From Gnetum montanum (lineage: Eukaryota; Streptophyta; Gnetopsida; Gnetales; Gnetaceae): DNA of 64,000 nucleotides. Positions 9,584 through 22,131 of this stretch are shown here, piece by piece. The stretch covers positions 532,726 through 596,725 of the forward strand of contig MNCI01003297.1 in NCBI GenBank assembly GCA_015680685.1. Direction: 5' to 3'. Both the position numbers and the translations under genes were made by a program. How positions within the stretch are numbered: the first letter of the stretch is position 1; each line of letters starts with the position of its first letter. The notes beneath the pieces were generated by a model. It did no database searches and was not told the origin of the DNA. It saw only the letters and a list, made by a program, of their open reading frames with translations.

Positions 9584-11287
9584 CCAGATAAGAAACTTTT
9601 GGTTAATGTGCAATAAACCAAACCATTCTAGGAGCTTAGGACAGCCAGTACACATGCTACTTCTATTGATGGAAAACCCTACGAACTATTTCAGATCTCC
9701 TCCTTTCAACTTAGTCATGGGGGAGATGGCCACCTATGCTAACCATTCTAGGGCCTTAGTTCTTTTTGAATTTTTATTTTACACATTTTTGTTTTACATA
9801 TTTTTTGTTTTACACATTCTTTCAACTTTTCTTATTTTTTTACACCATCGTTCATGTTTTTACTATTTCTTTGTTTGCTTAATTTACTTTTATTCGTCAT
9901 CTAATAAGTGCTCATGATGATGGATAAAATTATATCATATTGATTACTAATGTTTAGTTTTTACCTTTGAATTATGATGCTGATATTAAGGTATGGTTCT
10001 TTTAGTAAAATAGGCAATGAGTCCACATTGTTCACTCATCCATACAACTCTATGGTCTCTTTTAGCTTGGAACTGTATAGTTCCCTTTTTCTAAGTAAAC
10101 TTGTTAATGAATTAGTGGCTGGGTATTTTTCAAACCAAGGAAAGACTCAAATGATGAAAAGGGTGTGACTGCAAGGGGATTCGATGCATTGGTGCTGGCC
10201 ATTCTCTTGGGTGCTTGGATGCCTTTTCTTGGGTTTTTTGCCATTCTGACATTGTTCAAATATCAGGAAGCTAAGTGAATAAAAATAAGTCTTTGCATGG
10301 TGTGGTTCTCACGCATCAAAGAGAGAAAGAGAGAGAGAAAAGAGAAAAAGGTGAGAATTCAAAGCAAGGCACTGAATGTGGTTGGTGCAATATGGGGTGC
10401 AAGCACTGGTTATGCTACTAGAAAGACATGTTACCCATGCCTGAAGGTTCCCTCTAACTAAGGCCCTTTCTTGTTCCTGCTTCTTCATCTCGCTCTCCTC
10501 AGAATGGTGGTGGCTCTTTGTGGAAGCATTCTAGTTGCTTCAAGAGGATGGATTGGCCAAGTGTATTGATGTGAGGTTACTGAATGTGGTTGGTTTGAAT
10601 TTGGATTTGGGACGAGTTCTACTTAGTTATCTTAACCATGAAATACATAAGGGGTTTTACACAACCTTGTTCTTGGGATTCCATTCCATTCTCTCCTCTC
10701 CATCTTTCTTCCCATTTTCCACCTCATTGCTGGTTTTATCATTAGTTCATTTCTGGGTTGATGTATTGTTTTTCTTTGGTGAATTCTTGTGGGTAAGTTT
10801 TTAACTCTTGCTTGCAAATGACATTGCTAGATCCTATTGACTCTTTGGTTTGTGGGTTTGTCAGGGCATAAAAGGCATGAGCCTACTTTGGGGAGGATCC
10901 ACTAGCATTCCTTTTTAGTGCAATTATTAAGTTCTTTTCCTTAAACATTTCCTACAATCAATCATTTCTTGTTTAATCATGATCCATGACATCCATTTTA
11001 TTGGCATTGCCATTGATATTTTTCATCTTTCTTATTCCTCATGTTTTTCCATCTTATAGCTACTAGAGGTTCGCTCTTAGTCGTGGGGGCCCTGGCACAA
11101 ATTTTTCAATGTTTTCCATTTTACTAATTGCCTAACCCCTACACCTTGGGTAGTTTCCAGTGATAAATCTTTAAACCAGTTTCTACCATAACCACAACTT
11201 AGCCAATGCGCTTCATATCGAGGTAAGGTATCAACTACATTGTGGATTATGTATCCTTGCTCGTTTGTGACTGTGTTGTGTGTGTAG

Positions 11288-11527
11288 ATGGCGATCATAC
11301 AAACAATGGATTGGGCTTGGGGGAAGCACTCAGGATGGACCGGAACTGGAGCATTTACTAAAGGAGCAAGTTTGGTGGCATGGCTATGGATAAACAATGG
11401 AAGGCACAATCTTGGCATTGGTGGCAACACGCTCCATCTTCTTTCTCTCTCTCTCTCTTTCTCTTCAAGTTGCCAAATAAAGGCTTGGATGTCATTTATG
11501 TATGAGTGTTCACCACAATGGTCATGA
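11288..11527 (+). pseudogene. ORF3 remnant of H
   Basis: 79 codons start at ATG 11288, directly after a TGTGTGTAG acceptor. Translation MAIIQTMDWAWGKHSGWTG is matched by 45352 onward in El-3 (with substitutions and a stop), so the remnant is shared by the family. It resembles neither domain of the long ORF3 copies. It may be a degenerate start fused to 3' sequence after a deletion. Not likely functional. Confidence 0.35.
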
Positions 11528-11682
11528 ACACTAATGTTGTAATATGCTTATTGATCTGTTCATTGGGCACGTTGAGTCTGTCATCCTATTCCACCATCAG
11601 TTGTCAATTAGTCAATAATCCCATACCTTCCCAATATTTTGTAAGGAACTTGAGGACGAGTTTTCATTTAGTCATGGGGTTA

Positions 11683-12634
11683 TGATGAGAGAGTTACTCT
11701 AGCAGTTATTCTAATTATTAGAGTGGTTACTCTAGTAGTTACTCTAGTAGTTATTCTAATTATTAGAGTGGTTACTCTAGTGGTTACTGTAGCAGTCATT
11801 CTAATTTTTATAGTGGTTACTCTAGCGATTACTTTGGTAGTTATTTTAATTATTAGAGTGGTTACTCTAATTATTAGAGTAGTTTCTCCCAAGCCTATAA
11901 ATACAGTGCCTAGGCGCACAATTGAGAGAAAGTCTTTTAGTAGTCAAGTAGTGAAACTCTTGTAGTCTGTTTGAAAGTTAGAGTATTTTCTAAGTGCCTG
12001 TAGTAGGAGGTTTAAGTGTGGATGGATCTTTATTTGAGCATTGTGTACCTGAGCACACCTTATGTATGGCAATAAAGACGAGCTCTTTGATTCATCCTTG
12101 TAGCACTTGAGATTTGTTTCCTTATGCATTTATTTTATTTTATTTTATGCACTTTACATTTCTATTATTAGCACAACAATTTATTTTTATCAATTAAGCA
12201 AATTGTTAAATTACACAAGCATGACCACTTTGAGCATGCATGTAACACTTGGTAACCTAGTAATGATTAGCGTTTGGTAATCCCAGTAGTGTTGCACTAG
12301 TTTAAGATGTGTACAACAAGTGGGAACGGATGCTAGTGTTAGGATTAGTTAGAACTTAGTTAATGAGTAGTTAAGTTAAATTAGTTACTCAATTACCTCT
12401 CTCCTTCCCTACTAGCGCAGGACATAAAAACATAAAAGCTATAAAAATCATATGCCTTAAGCTTACTTAACCATACAATCATGACATACAGGTAAGCTTT
12501 AGAAGACAACGATCAACCAACCCGTCCTTGTTCCACAAGGGCGCATAAGCACTTAGTCCTTGGAATTTGACCAGATCATGCGTGAAATGCTTGTATTCGT
12601 ATGGTTGAGCGTAGGGGTAACTCGCCGCTCATCA
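11683..12634 (+). repeat. 3' LTR of H
   Basis: 952 bp, TGATGAG to CTCATCA, homologous to 45716-46741. U3 (11693-11885) is a tandem array built on palindromic ACTCTAATTATTAGAGT units. TATAAATA lies at 11896-11903. The region around 12240-12300 has the CTTGGTAACC/CTTGGTAATCCCAG pair found in all the Athila-like LTRs here. Confidence 0.87.
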
Positions 12635-12720
12635 CTCTTGATTTGAAAGTTCCAAGTGATGAATTCATATTGGTTATATGTATTAAAGGTAAATAAAAAC
12701 AAGTTTTTTTAAGTTCTAAC
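12635..12720 (+). repeat. SINE-like repeat, 3' half, interrupted by H
   Basis: CTTGATTTGAAAGTTCCAAG and the following 70 bases align with 26700-26820 and with the second half of 34912-35058. The join falls exactly at the H LTR end, so H inserted into this copy. Confidence 0.5.
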
Positions 12721-13031
12721 AGTGTTTTTCCTTCCCTCTCACCCCAGTTGAAGGTAGTGCAAACTAATCATAAGTAGATACACAAATTAGTTAAGTAGCA
12801 AGTGTTGGTGAAGTTATGGTCAAATGTGGAAGGTTAAAAAAACCCACATATACACACACATCTACCAACAAACTTCTTTTGAGATTTCATGAGTTCATTA
12901 TCAAAAGTGAAATTAAGTTTTCTAAAGCTTAAGGAAGTGTCTCCAAGGTATCTTAACATCTATGCATGGTAGCATGCATTATGCATCCACCATAGTCCAT
13001 TGGGAAGGCTTGGCTTTGTGAAAAATCTTAT
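12721..13031. other. Unassigned spacer
   Basis: AT-rich sequence with short imperfect repeats (around TGCATGGTAGCATGCATTA at 12965). No gene or recognised repeat. It ends at the El-2 target duplication GTATA (13032-13036). Confidence 0.5.
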
Positions 13032-13036
13032 GTATA

Positions 13037-13933
13037 TGATAAAGTCAAATTTTCATCTATTGTGATGTCATATCTATGATATCATAGTAACAATGTTGTA
13101 GATACGATGTCATGGTACATGCTATGTCATCATTGATACAATGTCTCAAAATGTGTGTAGCCCTCTAAATACTAGCACTTGGGTGCACAATCCATAATTT
13201 TTCATTCCAAGTCTTAGGGAAACTCTTGTAGTTCTATTTTGTAGTTGTAATAGAGAGCGAATGCCTGTAGTGTGATGTTTAGTAGTTGTCTAGAATATTT
13301 ATTTAGTTGAATTGTACTTAAATGTTGTTCATGATGGTAATAAAGATTGAGATTGCTTTCCATCATTATAGCATTCCCTTAGTTTTATTTGTTAGTTTTA
13401 TTTGTTTATTTAGCATAATATTTACTATTTTCTTAGTTAATCATTTACATTCCAAGCACTTTATTTTACATGTCATTAGTAAGCAGAATGGATATGACTG
13501 GTTTCGAGTACTAAGTGTAGTTGTTTGGTAACCCAGTAGTGCTGTTGCTTAATTTGCTTAGTAGTAATACCACTTGGTAATCCTAGTGATGACTACATAA
13601 GTCGAAGGTGTGTACAGTAGACTAAGACCAAATATCCAATGCATTAGGCTAAGATAGATTAATGTTTTTCTAGTCAATTAGACTTATAATTGTACCTTCA
13701 ATTATGTTTATCATTAGGAGCATTAAGAGCCTTACAACATCAACCAATCATATGCTTCACTAAGAGTTAAACCATACCTCAAAATTCACTAACTTGAAGT
13801 GGGAAGGCAACGATCTAAAACTTAACATAAACTTCTAGCATAATTACATTGTCCATCCATGGATTATGATTTGGTCATGTGTTGGCACTCATGACTTATA
13901 TGGTAGAGTGTTGGGATACTCCACTGCTCATCA
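13037..13933 (+). repeat. 5' LTR of El-2
   Basis: 897 bp, TGATAAAG to CTCATCA, paired with 25427-26296. U3 holds GATGTCATATCTATGATATC (13064-13083) and TACGATGTCATG (13103-13114), a set of overlapping palindromes, then a TATA-like CTCTAAATAC near 13163. The solo LTR at 27041-28076 is a relative. Confidence 0.88.
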
Positions 13934-13934
13934 T

Positions 13935-13952
13935 TGGCATCATTGCTGGGAT
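13935..13952 (+). other. El-2 primer binding site, decayed
   Basis: TGGCATCATTGCTGGGAT matches 12 of 18 bases of the tRNA-Asp complement. Five of the six differences are C-to-T or G-to-A. Confidence 0.65.
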
Positions 13953-14075
13953 GTATCAATGTGTGCTAAGTAATTGATCTTACAAAGTTCGTTGTATTAA
14001 GAACCATAAAGTTAATCTTCATAATCTTTAAATAATTCTAATAACACACACTTAAGAAAGCATCACACTTATAAC

Positions 14076-16600
14076 ATGGCTTCAATTAAGGAAAAATTAT
14101 CATCTACCAAAGAGATACAAAGAGACAATGATAGAACAAATGATGGTGAAGACTAGAGTATGCCTATGCAAACAAGAATATCATATGCTCACAATGATCC
14201 TTACTATGTGATTTCATATTCATCTTTCACCAATATGGGTAGATGAGGAGGAGAGACCTATAGGGCAACATCATTTTTACTCCAAAGTGTTTAGCATCCA
14301 CCATGCTTCAAACAACTTTAGGGGGAATGAATTTGAGTCATGCATAAGAAGGGTACCATGTGATCAAACATATGACAAGACCCAATCAACCCACAGAGGC
14401 ACAAGTGTAGAGGGATATTGCTATGGAAACCAAACATGAGCAAAACATGGGAAAGTAGGTTAACTCTCCTATTGTCCTAGAGGAACTTGATGTTGATGCA
14501 TTTGTCATAGAAAAACTCCACTATAATCATGAAGTCCATTCTCAATACTAATCATTCAGCTAGAAGAACTTGTCAAGGTGCAACTACATTCAACCTTAGT
14601 AGAGACACCAAGAAGAGTTGCAACAAACTCTAAGTACAAGTAAGAGTTAAGGCCAAGAGCTTCTGCTGGATCATAAAGGGATGAATACTAGAGTCATAGA
14701 AGGAGAACTAGCTAACATTGTTCTCTCATTGCTTGATCTTCATCCTCATGATCGTTGATGGACTTTGACCGAAGGGAACAAAAGTATAGAGATTATGATA
14801 GGAAGAGATGATGGGCTCATGATAGATATGACTATGACCCAAGACATTTTGATGAAGAAGATGAAGAGCATGAATCATGAAGGAACAAGGATAGACATGA
14901 AGAAAGAAAGAGATATGAGTACTAAAGGGGACATCACTACAATTGAGCATGCAAACTCTACAATCATGAAGAACCTCTATTGGCTACTCATAGCATGATC
15001 AACATAAGGGAAGCTATATATATTTCAACTAGGCATGTGAGAGACAATTGCATCAAGCGACTTGATATGAACATGATTCCTAAGTTTGAAGGGGTTTATA
15101 ATGCGAATCCACAACATCACCTTCAAGACTTCTACGATGCTTGTGCCTTATAGAATATAGAGAGTGACTAGTAGAAACTTAGGTTATTCTCTAGGACTCT
15201 CATCAAAGAGGAAAAAAGCTAGTATAAATCATTAAAGCCTAATCAATTAGAAGGTGGAGTACCATGCTTGAGCTTTTCAATGATAAATACCAAACCTACT
15301 CCTGGGTGTCCAACCTTAGAAAGCAGATCCAAGGCTGGAAGAAAGGGACCTATGAATCCCTTGATGTGGTAATAGGTAGATACTATTTGCTTCTGCATAG
15401 GTGCCTAGGCCATGGATTTTCCCAAAGGAAACACCTTAGACATATTGTTGATGGGTTAAGGAATAGAACTAGGGAAACCCTTGGGGTTTATGCCCAAGGA
15501 AGACTATCAAAAATGACCTCTCATTAAATTTAGAGGCTAATTGACCAAATGGTAAAGAAAGAAGGTGAGTTGAAGAAGAGAGAATCAATTGAGGAATATA
15601 ATAGAGATCCATTTATCCAGAAAAGAGATGTACAAATATGTGATAAGTAAGAGGAAGAAACCTTGGAAGAGGTGATACAGACAAAGACTCTACTAATTCA
15701 AAAGTATGTTAATGACATAGCCACCAAGGTAGAAAAGATGTGGGATTTGGTGGATCAAAAATTCTTTATAGCTTTGAAAATTGTGGAAGAAAGAACTAAG
15801 CAAGCCTTTAGTGAAGACAAGAAAAAAATAAGAAAAGAGACTACAGATGAAAAGGAAAAGTGGCTTCAGTGGCAAAATGTTTTGATACAAGCTCAATTGT
15901 GTGCCAATATGAACATCCTAAGGGGCGTTGTCTTGTAATGGTACATTTGTAAGAAACAAGGGCATATGCACTTAATCCAAGATTCACCAAGAAGAAAATG
16001 CCCAAATGGTTACCTTACCCTCAAGGGAACTATTGATAGACCTTCCAACCAACCTACTACCCTAATGGAGTTTATCCACAAACATAGGAGTAGTACCATC
16101 AATAATGGCAGCAACCACAATCATGGCCAGTGCCATTACTAAGATAGCAGTATCTATATTGGAAACTAGACCTTTATGGATACTATGTCAAGCATTAAAT
16201 ATCTCTAGGAAATGTAGCAATTCAGACTTCATAGTACTATCCACTAGAATATTATAGACCAATACCTATGAAGTTGGATTCTAACCCCTATGTGCATCAA
16301 TAAGTGATTGGTTCACTGAGTCAACCTTCTAACCCTTTACCACTTGTACCACTACCTGCAATGTAGGGAGAATTGTCATCATAGCCCCTACAAAAGAATG
16401 CAACTAGGGTAGTCAACATGTAGGAGGAAGCAACCATGCATGAACCATAATCCAGGAAATGATTGTTCTTTCAAATGAGTCTAGAAAAGGTTTGAAGGAG
16501 GGAAAGCACATTTACTTCCACTCCATCCATATTCAATCCTTTGGGAAACAACAAGCTTCCATCATTATCCAATGTAGACTTGACTACTATCATGCTAACT
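14076..16600 (+). pseudogene. Gag of El-2, broken
   Basis: Starts at ATG 14076 (MASIKEKLSSTKE) with TAG within about 30 codons. The capsid-like core is clearest at 15264-15527: LELFNDKYQTYSWVSNLRKQ, IQGWKKG, GHGFSQRK, LGVYAQGRLS. It is collinear with 41010-41290 of El-3 and 2430-2680 of El-1. A Lys/Glu-rich stretch follows (15663-15938), then Pro/Tyr/Gln-rich remnants. Frameshifted and stop-ridden. Confidence 0.75.
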
Positions 16601-16625
16601 CAAACCATCATACATTGGATTAAGG

Positions 16626-17057
16626 TTGGAGCACTTCCTTAAAAAGAATAAATCTGGGAAGTCCCTTGGTATACCTTCAAATATAGGTCATAAACTATGC
16701 AAGGCTCTACTTGATTCTAGGTTAGGGGTGAACCTAATATCACAAGATATGTATAAGGCTTGGAATTTGTCAGCATTAAAGAAAAGTAACATTTGGCTAG
16801 AGCTTGCAGACTAGTTGATCATAGTTTCACTAGGATAGGTGGATGATGTGATCACTACTATTAGTGGTTGGTCATATCCTAATGATTTTCTAGTCATTCA
16901 TGTGGGTAAAAATAAGGGTGAGTTCCATATCATAATGGGAAGAGTTTGGATTAGCACTATAGATGTTAAGCTTGGTATTAGAGACTTGTTCTTGGAAATC
17001 TCCAAAGAAGATGAAGCTAGAATCGTTCAAAGATGCAAAGTTCCATGTATGGCATAG
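16626..17057 (+). pseudogene. Retropepsin-like protease of El-2, broken
   Basis: The aspartic protease would mature Gag-Pol. The active-site region reads ALLDSRLGVNLIS: the DSG glycine is arginine here but still glycine in El-3 (ALLDSGFRVNLIS). The flap/C-terminal part reads SGWSYPNDFLVIHV and IIMGRVWISTIDVKLG. One in-frame TAG separates 16626-16814 from 16839-17057. Confidence 0.75.
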
Positions 17058-17232
17058 AATGATAACAGGTGTAATTGCATGTAGAAAATATGGAAAATTT
17101 AAAAAAAATAATATAGCATGAAAAGTATGTATTGAAGAGATATGTATGCAAAAATGCATGTATGTGGCAACCACTCAATAAGAAGGCACCTTGTGGCTGA
17201 TTACAGATGAAGAAAATTAATTAAACATATAC

Positions 17233-18960
17233 ATGAAACCAACAAACCAGATTATAAGTGCCTATGTAGGAGAAATTGACAAGTTGGAGAAATTAAGAAG
17301 AAGGCACCCTTATCCACATGCATGTCAAGAAGAAGAGATAGAATGGAGACAACTTGAGATCTCAAACCAAGTTGAACTAGAATCGTTAGAATTGAAAGGC
17401 CTATTAGTAGCACTAGAATATGCTTTCTTAAACAATAAGAAGCTGATCATAATTAATGTCAACCTAGACAAGCAATAAAAGAAGAAGTTATTAGAAGTGA
17501 TCAATAAGTGGCCAATAACATTTTCTTTGTCTTATGATAAGATAACTAGCATTGATCCTAGAATCTATCAACATTAGATATATATTGATCCAGTAGTGAA
17601 CCCACAATGCCAACCACAGAGAAGGCTAAATCCAAAGATCAAGGAAGTAGTTAAGTAAGAGTTGGAAAAATTAGTAAAGGTAGGATTCATTTATCCTATT
17701 GCAGATAGTGAATGGATTAGTCCTTTGGTAATTGTTCCAAAGAAGGAAAGTAAGTGGAGAGTGTGTATTGACTTTCAATTCTTGAACTTTGCAACATTCA
17801 AGGATTAGTTTTCCTTGTTATTTGTTGACCAAGTCTTGGACACTATTGTAGGACATGAGTACTATAGTTTTTTGGATGGGTACAACAAATATAACTAGAT
17901 TTACATTCTACCTAAGGATCAAGAAAAAACAACATTCATGAGTTCATGAGCAATGTTTGCTTACAAGCAAATGCCTTTTGGTCTTTGCAATGCACCTACT
18001 ACCTTTTAAGAGACTTGTACTTAGTATCTTCAAAAAACATAGGCAATGCTGTTGAAGTATTTATGGATGATTTTTCAACATATGGGCTGGATTTCAAACA
18101 AGCACTAGACCATCTAGAGTAGGTACTAAAAAGATGTGTAGAGAAAACATAAAGAACAATTGGTAAAAGAGCCATCTTATGGTCTAGGATGGGATCATGC
18201 TAGGATAAAAAATTTTGCAAAGAGGAATAGAGGTAGACCTTGAAAAGATCAACATCATACAAAACATCATTCAAAGGCCACAAATTATCAAAGATGTTTG
18301 ATCATTTTTAGGCCACATGGGGTACTACAAAAGATTTATAGAAAATTTTTCAAAAATTGGAAAACCGTTGGTAGAGCTAACCAAGAAGGATGCATCATTT
18401 CAGTGGATTGAATCATGTGAAAAGGCATTCGAGATCCTAAAATAGAAGTTAATCAAGAGACCAATCCTTCAAGATCTGGATTGGTCTAAGCCTTTTCATG
18501 TTTTGATAGATGTTTTAAATTATTCATTAGGTGTAGTGTTAGCATAGTTGGATGACCAGAAAAAGCCATGTTATATACATTACGCCAGTAGAAGCATCAC
18601 TAGGATATAACTTAATTACACCATTACAGAAAAGGAACTTATGGCAATGGTGTATGTGCTAGAAAAATTTAGACACTATGTGCTTAGGTATCCAATCTAT
18701 GTCCACATCAATCATAGTGTAATTCCATTCTTAATGAACAAACTGGTAGTAAGTCCTAAGGTGATTAGATGACTCATCATCCTACAAGAATTTGACATAA
18801 CTATGATCAACAAGAAGGGCATGGAGAATGTAGTAGATAATCACTTGTTGAGGTTGAGATGGGAATTACTAGATCAAGAAGAACAATTGTCAGATCAATT
18901 TCTTGATGAAAACCTATTTACATAAACAATCATGGCTATTAACTCAATAGGGAACCCATG
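17233..18960 (+). pseudogene. Reverse transcriptase and RNase H of El-2, broken
   Basis: Copies element RNA into DNA. RT motifs in order: EWISPLVIVPKKESKWRVC (about 17710), SFLDGYNKYN-stop-IYIL (about 17870), FAYKQMPFGLCNAPTTF (about 17955), FMDDFSTYG (about 18060). The thumb follows with SFLGHMGYYKRFIENFSK. RNase H motifs: FHVLIDVLNYSLG, IHYASRSIT, NYTITEKELMAMVYVLEKF, and VHINHSVI, where the usual acidic residue is Asn. Stops replace conserved Gln in YNQI and TFQ, giving TAG and TAA. A frameshift near 18000-18060 separates the palm motifs. Confidence 0.85.
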
Positions 18961-19149
18961 GACAGCTGATTACATGACTTATTTAACCATGCAAGAGCTT
19001 CATTTTGAGTGGAGTCAGAAATAGAAAGAAAAATTCCTTCATAAGGTCAAGAGATATATGGAAATAAATGGAAAACTTTACAAGAATTGTGTCAATGAAT
19101 TAGTTTGTTGGTTGTACTAGAATGTAGTCAACAACGGATCCTACAGAAT

Positions 19150-20222
19150 GCACATGAAGGCCCATGTGATGGCCACTATGCAGGACATATGATGACACTA
19201 AAACTAATGATGGCAGGCTACTTCTAGCCTACCTTGTTCCGAGACATCCATAACTTCACACAATCTTGTGAAAGATGTCAAAAAAATGAAGGAATAATGA
19301 CCAAGAATAAAGGACAAAACCATGGATACAACCATTAGAACCATTTGATATATGGGGAATTAACTTTGTAAGACCCATCATACCAATGTCAAATGGGAAG
19401 GCCTACATAATAGTGACCATGGATTATTACACTAAGTGGGCAGAGGTAGTAGTATTCAAAGATCGTATAGCCAAAATAGCTACCAAATTCTTCCAAAAAC
19501 ATGTGGTGAATTGATTTGGAGTACTAAGAATGCTTATTTCAGATAATGAGACTCATTTTACTGGTTCTACTTTTAAGAAGTTCATGCAATAGCTTAGGGT
19601 GAACCATAAATTAACCACACCATATCATCCCCAAGCTAATGGTCAGGAAAACTAACTACGAAATTACTAGAATATTAACTAGGATGGTTAGTAGTATTGG
19701 AAAGGATTGGAGTACCAAGCTAAATGATGCTCTATGGGCTTATAGAATGACGTGGAAACTACCCATTGGATATCCATCCTATGAGCTAGTTCATGATAAA
19801 TTGCCTACACTACCAATCTAGGTAGAGCTTCAAATTCTTACTACTACCAGCAAACTTGACTTGAACTTGAGCTTAGCCTAGAAAGAGCACCTAATGAATC
19901 TTAATTTGTTAGAAGAAAATAGGTTAGTAGCACTTATGTGTAATGAGATCCACAAGAAATACTCCAAGCATAGGCATGATGCACGAATACGACAAGTGTT
20001 GATACAACTAGGTGATAAGGTCCTATATTACAATCCTAGTCATGTCCAATAAAAGGCTAAATCTCAAACACTTTGGAAGGGACCATATATCATCTAGGTG
20101 ACTTATCCATCTAGTGTCATGCACATTCACCATCCATCTAGCCCATACAAGCTTATCTTGGTAAACATCCAATAGGTCGAACCTTACCATGAATATCCCA
20201 ACTTCGCTAAGGATTCTACCTA
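19150..20222 (+). pseudogene. Integrase of El-2, broken
   Basis: The zinc-binding region HEGPCDGHYAGH with SCERCQKNEG spans 19150-19300. The core starts at WIQPLEPFDIWGI (19325). The first catalytic Asp has become Asn (GINFVRP). ISDNETHF and PYHPQANGQ follow; a deletion removes the expected E-V-x-N stretch. The C-terminal part has [14 protein letters not shown] and GDKVLYYNPSHV. Multiple TAG stops. Homologous to 1-1006. Confidence 0.85.
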
Positions 20223-21823
20223 GCATGTCTGAATTTTCTTTACCTATTTACTTTTCTGGTTGACCGATCCTAATCGTAGTCATGGGAGTATCCACTGTGA
20301 CATGTAGGTGCCTTCTGAATTTTTTACTTTCTTACTACTTCTTACTTTCTTGATATATTTTCCTATTCTTTTATAATTTTCAATTTCTTGATAATTTCTT
20401 AATTCTTTGATATTTTCAACTTTTTGGATTATTTTTTCATTCTTTTTATCTTTTTAATTCTTGATATCTTTTATAATCTTTTGTACTTTATCATCATTTC
20501 ACTTGTACATATTTTTGTCAATCGTCAATAAAACACACTAAATAAAGCAAGATGTAGTTCCAATAAGGTGAAGATTTCCCTATATTATCAATCATAGAAG
20601 GATTGATTACCTATACAATGAGACCATGACATCCATCCACCCATTCCAATAATAAGAGGTTCTTACCATGGCCATAATGATATTCTTCTCACACTAAAAC
20701 TAAGAATAAATTTGTGATCATTATGCCTAGATAGAAGAGTGAAGAACTAAGTTGGAATGCAAAGGTTGTGACATCAATGGGATTTGTGGATTCTCTAGGC
20801 TTACCACTATAAGTTCTATCCTATTGTTAAGGATGTATTATTTTCTTGAAGATTTAACAAAAAATAGGAGTAAGAGTACAATAAGAGTTACCTTACCATG
20901 TCATTGGAAAGACATGTTACCCATGCTTGAAGGTAGTCTTCTTGTAAGGTTGCCATAATTAAAATAAAATCCATGCATAGAATAAATTTTTGAGGGTCCC
21001 ACTAGAAAGACATGTTACCCATGCCTGAAGGTAGGCGGCTTCTTAGGAATCTCAAAAATAAAAGTGCCATGAATAAACTTCTCCCTTGAGCAATATGCCA
21101 AGTGGTAATACTCCTTGTAATAGTGATAGTCTTATGGTTGTGAATCCTAGATGAAACAATGCGATGTCACTAGAAAGTGGTTTGGACTTGGTTTGAATCT
21201 TGAAAAGAAGGGCTAATGATTACTCTAATCATAGTTCACACACAAGAATTCATTATGCCTATGGTAAGATATCTCATGTCCCAATTTCAGAAATCCCTTT
21301 TACAGTCCATCTCACCTCACTGTATAATCAATCATAACTTTATGGTTTTGTATAATAAAGTGTTATTTGCCAAATCTGGCAATATTAACATCTGTGTTTT
21401 GCTAGATAGGTATGTCTTACATTCAACTCCTTGAGTACCTAAGGATACTTTTAGGCATGGTTATACAAGGGCACTAAGGGCTGGAGCCTACTTTGGGGAG
21501 GACCCACTTGTATAACTCTTGTATTTCATAATTGACAAGAAATTCCACATCATCTTGTGCCTTCCAAGATAATCAAGACTTAATAAATACTTCCCATACC
21601 ATCTAATAATTTTTCCATATCTCTAAAATTCATAACCCATCTCTTACCCATCCAATAAACTTTCATTGTCCAAGATTCCTTCTTTATGAACTTTGAACAC
21701 CAAATTCTTGAAAATTGTGCATCATTAATGACTCAAGATCCTTTGGACAAGCTTTACATCTTCCAAACATTCCATTAAACTCATTTTTCCTAAGAAATTC
21801 AATGAAAAATGGATAATTTTCAT

Positions 21824-21876
21824 GATGACATCATATCTACAACACCATAGCTCCTACGATGTCGTGCATATAAAAA
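21824..21876 (+). promoter_or_regulatory. Internal U3-like promoter of El-2
   Basis: ATCATATCTA, then CATAG, then TACGATGTCGTG (to 21866) repeats, in order, the U3 motif string at 13064-13114 of the element's own LTR. TATAAAAA follows at 21869. The unrelated palindrome of El-1 occupies the same position in that element. Confidence 0.6.
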
Positions 21877-22131
21877 TAGTATATATACATGTGGGAGTTA
21901 GTGAAAATTTTCATTGCTCTCATTTGTAGTAAAAGAAGTTTTTGTAATTTTTCCTTAGAGCTATTGCACACTAACTTCCCAAGTCCATAACTTTGTCCCC
22001 GTAGCTCCAATTTTCAAAATTCTTGAACTCCGTTGATCTTGAAGTGCTCAACTTAGTTGTGGGTGCTACATTGCATGTACATTTGAAAATTTAAGCCAAA
22101 ATTTTCTAACGCTTGGAAGATATTATAAAGG

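Larger units (their letters stand above)
9584..12634 (+). mobile_element. Element H, 3' part (continues from 1-1006)
   Basis: Sequence after the El-1 insertion matches 43590-46741 of El-3 nearly end to end: the integrase tail, a PPT-like motif at 9711-9729, block A 10161-10180, block B 10417-10449, block C 10862-10906, a second PPT-like motif at 11076-11092, putative intron 11150-11287, ORF3 remnant, PPT 11665-11682 and the 3' LTR. Its 5' half lies left of the window. It was inserted into a SINE-like repeat whose 3' half resumes at 12635. Confidence 0.82.

Noticed and set aside
11723-11965. Open frame of Val/Ile/Thr repeats on both strands, and a similar one at 45645-46040
   Set aside because: It is translation of the palindromic U3 array; the frame stays open because the repeat lacks stops, not because it codes.
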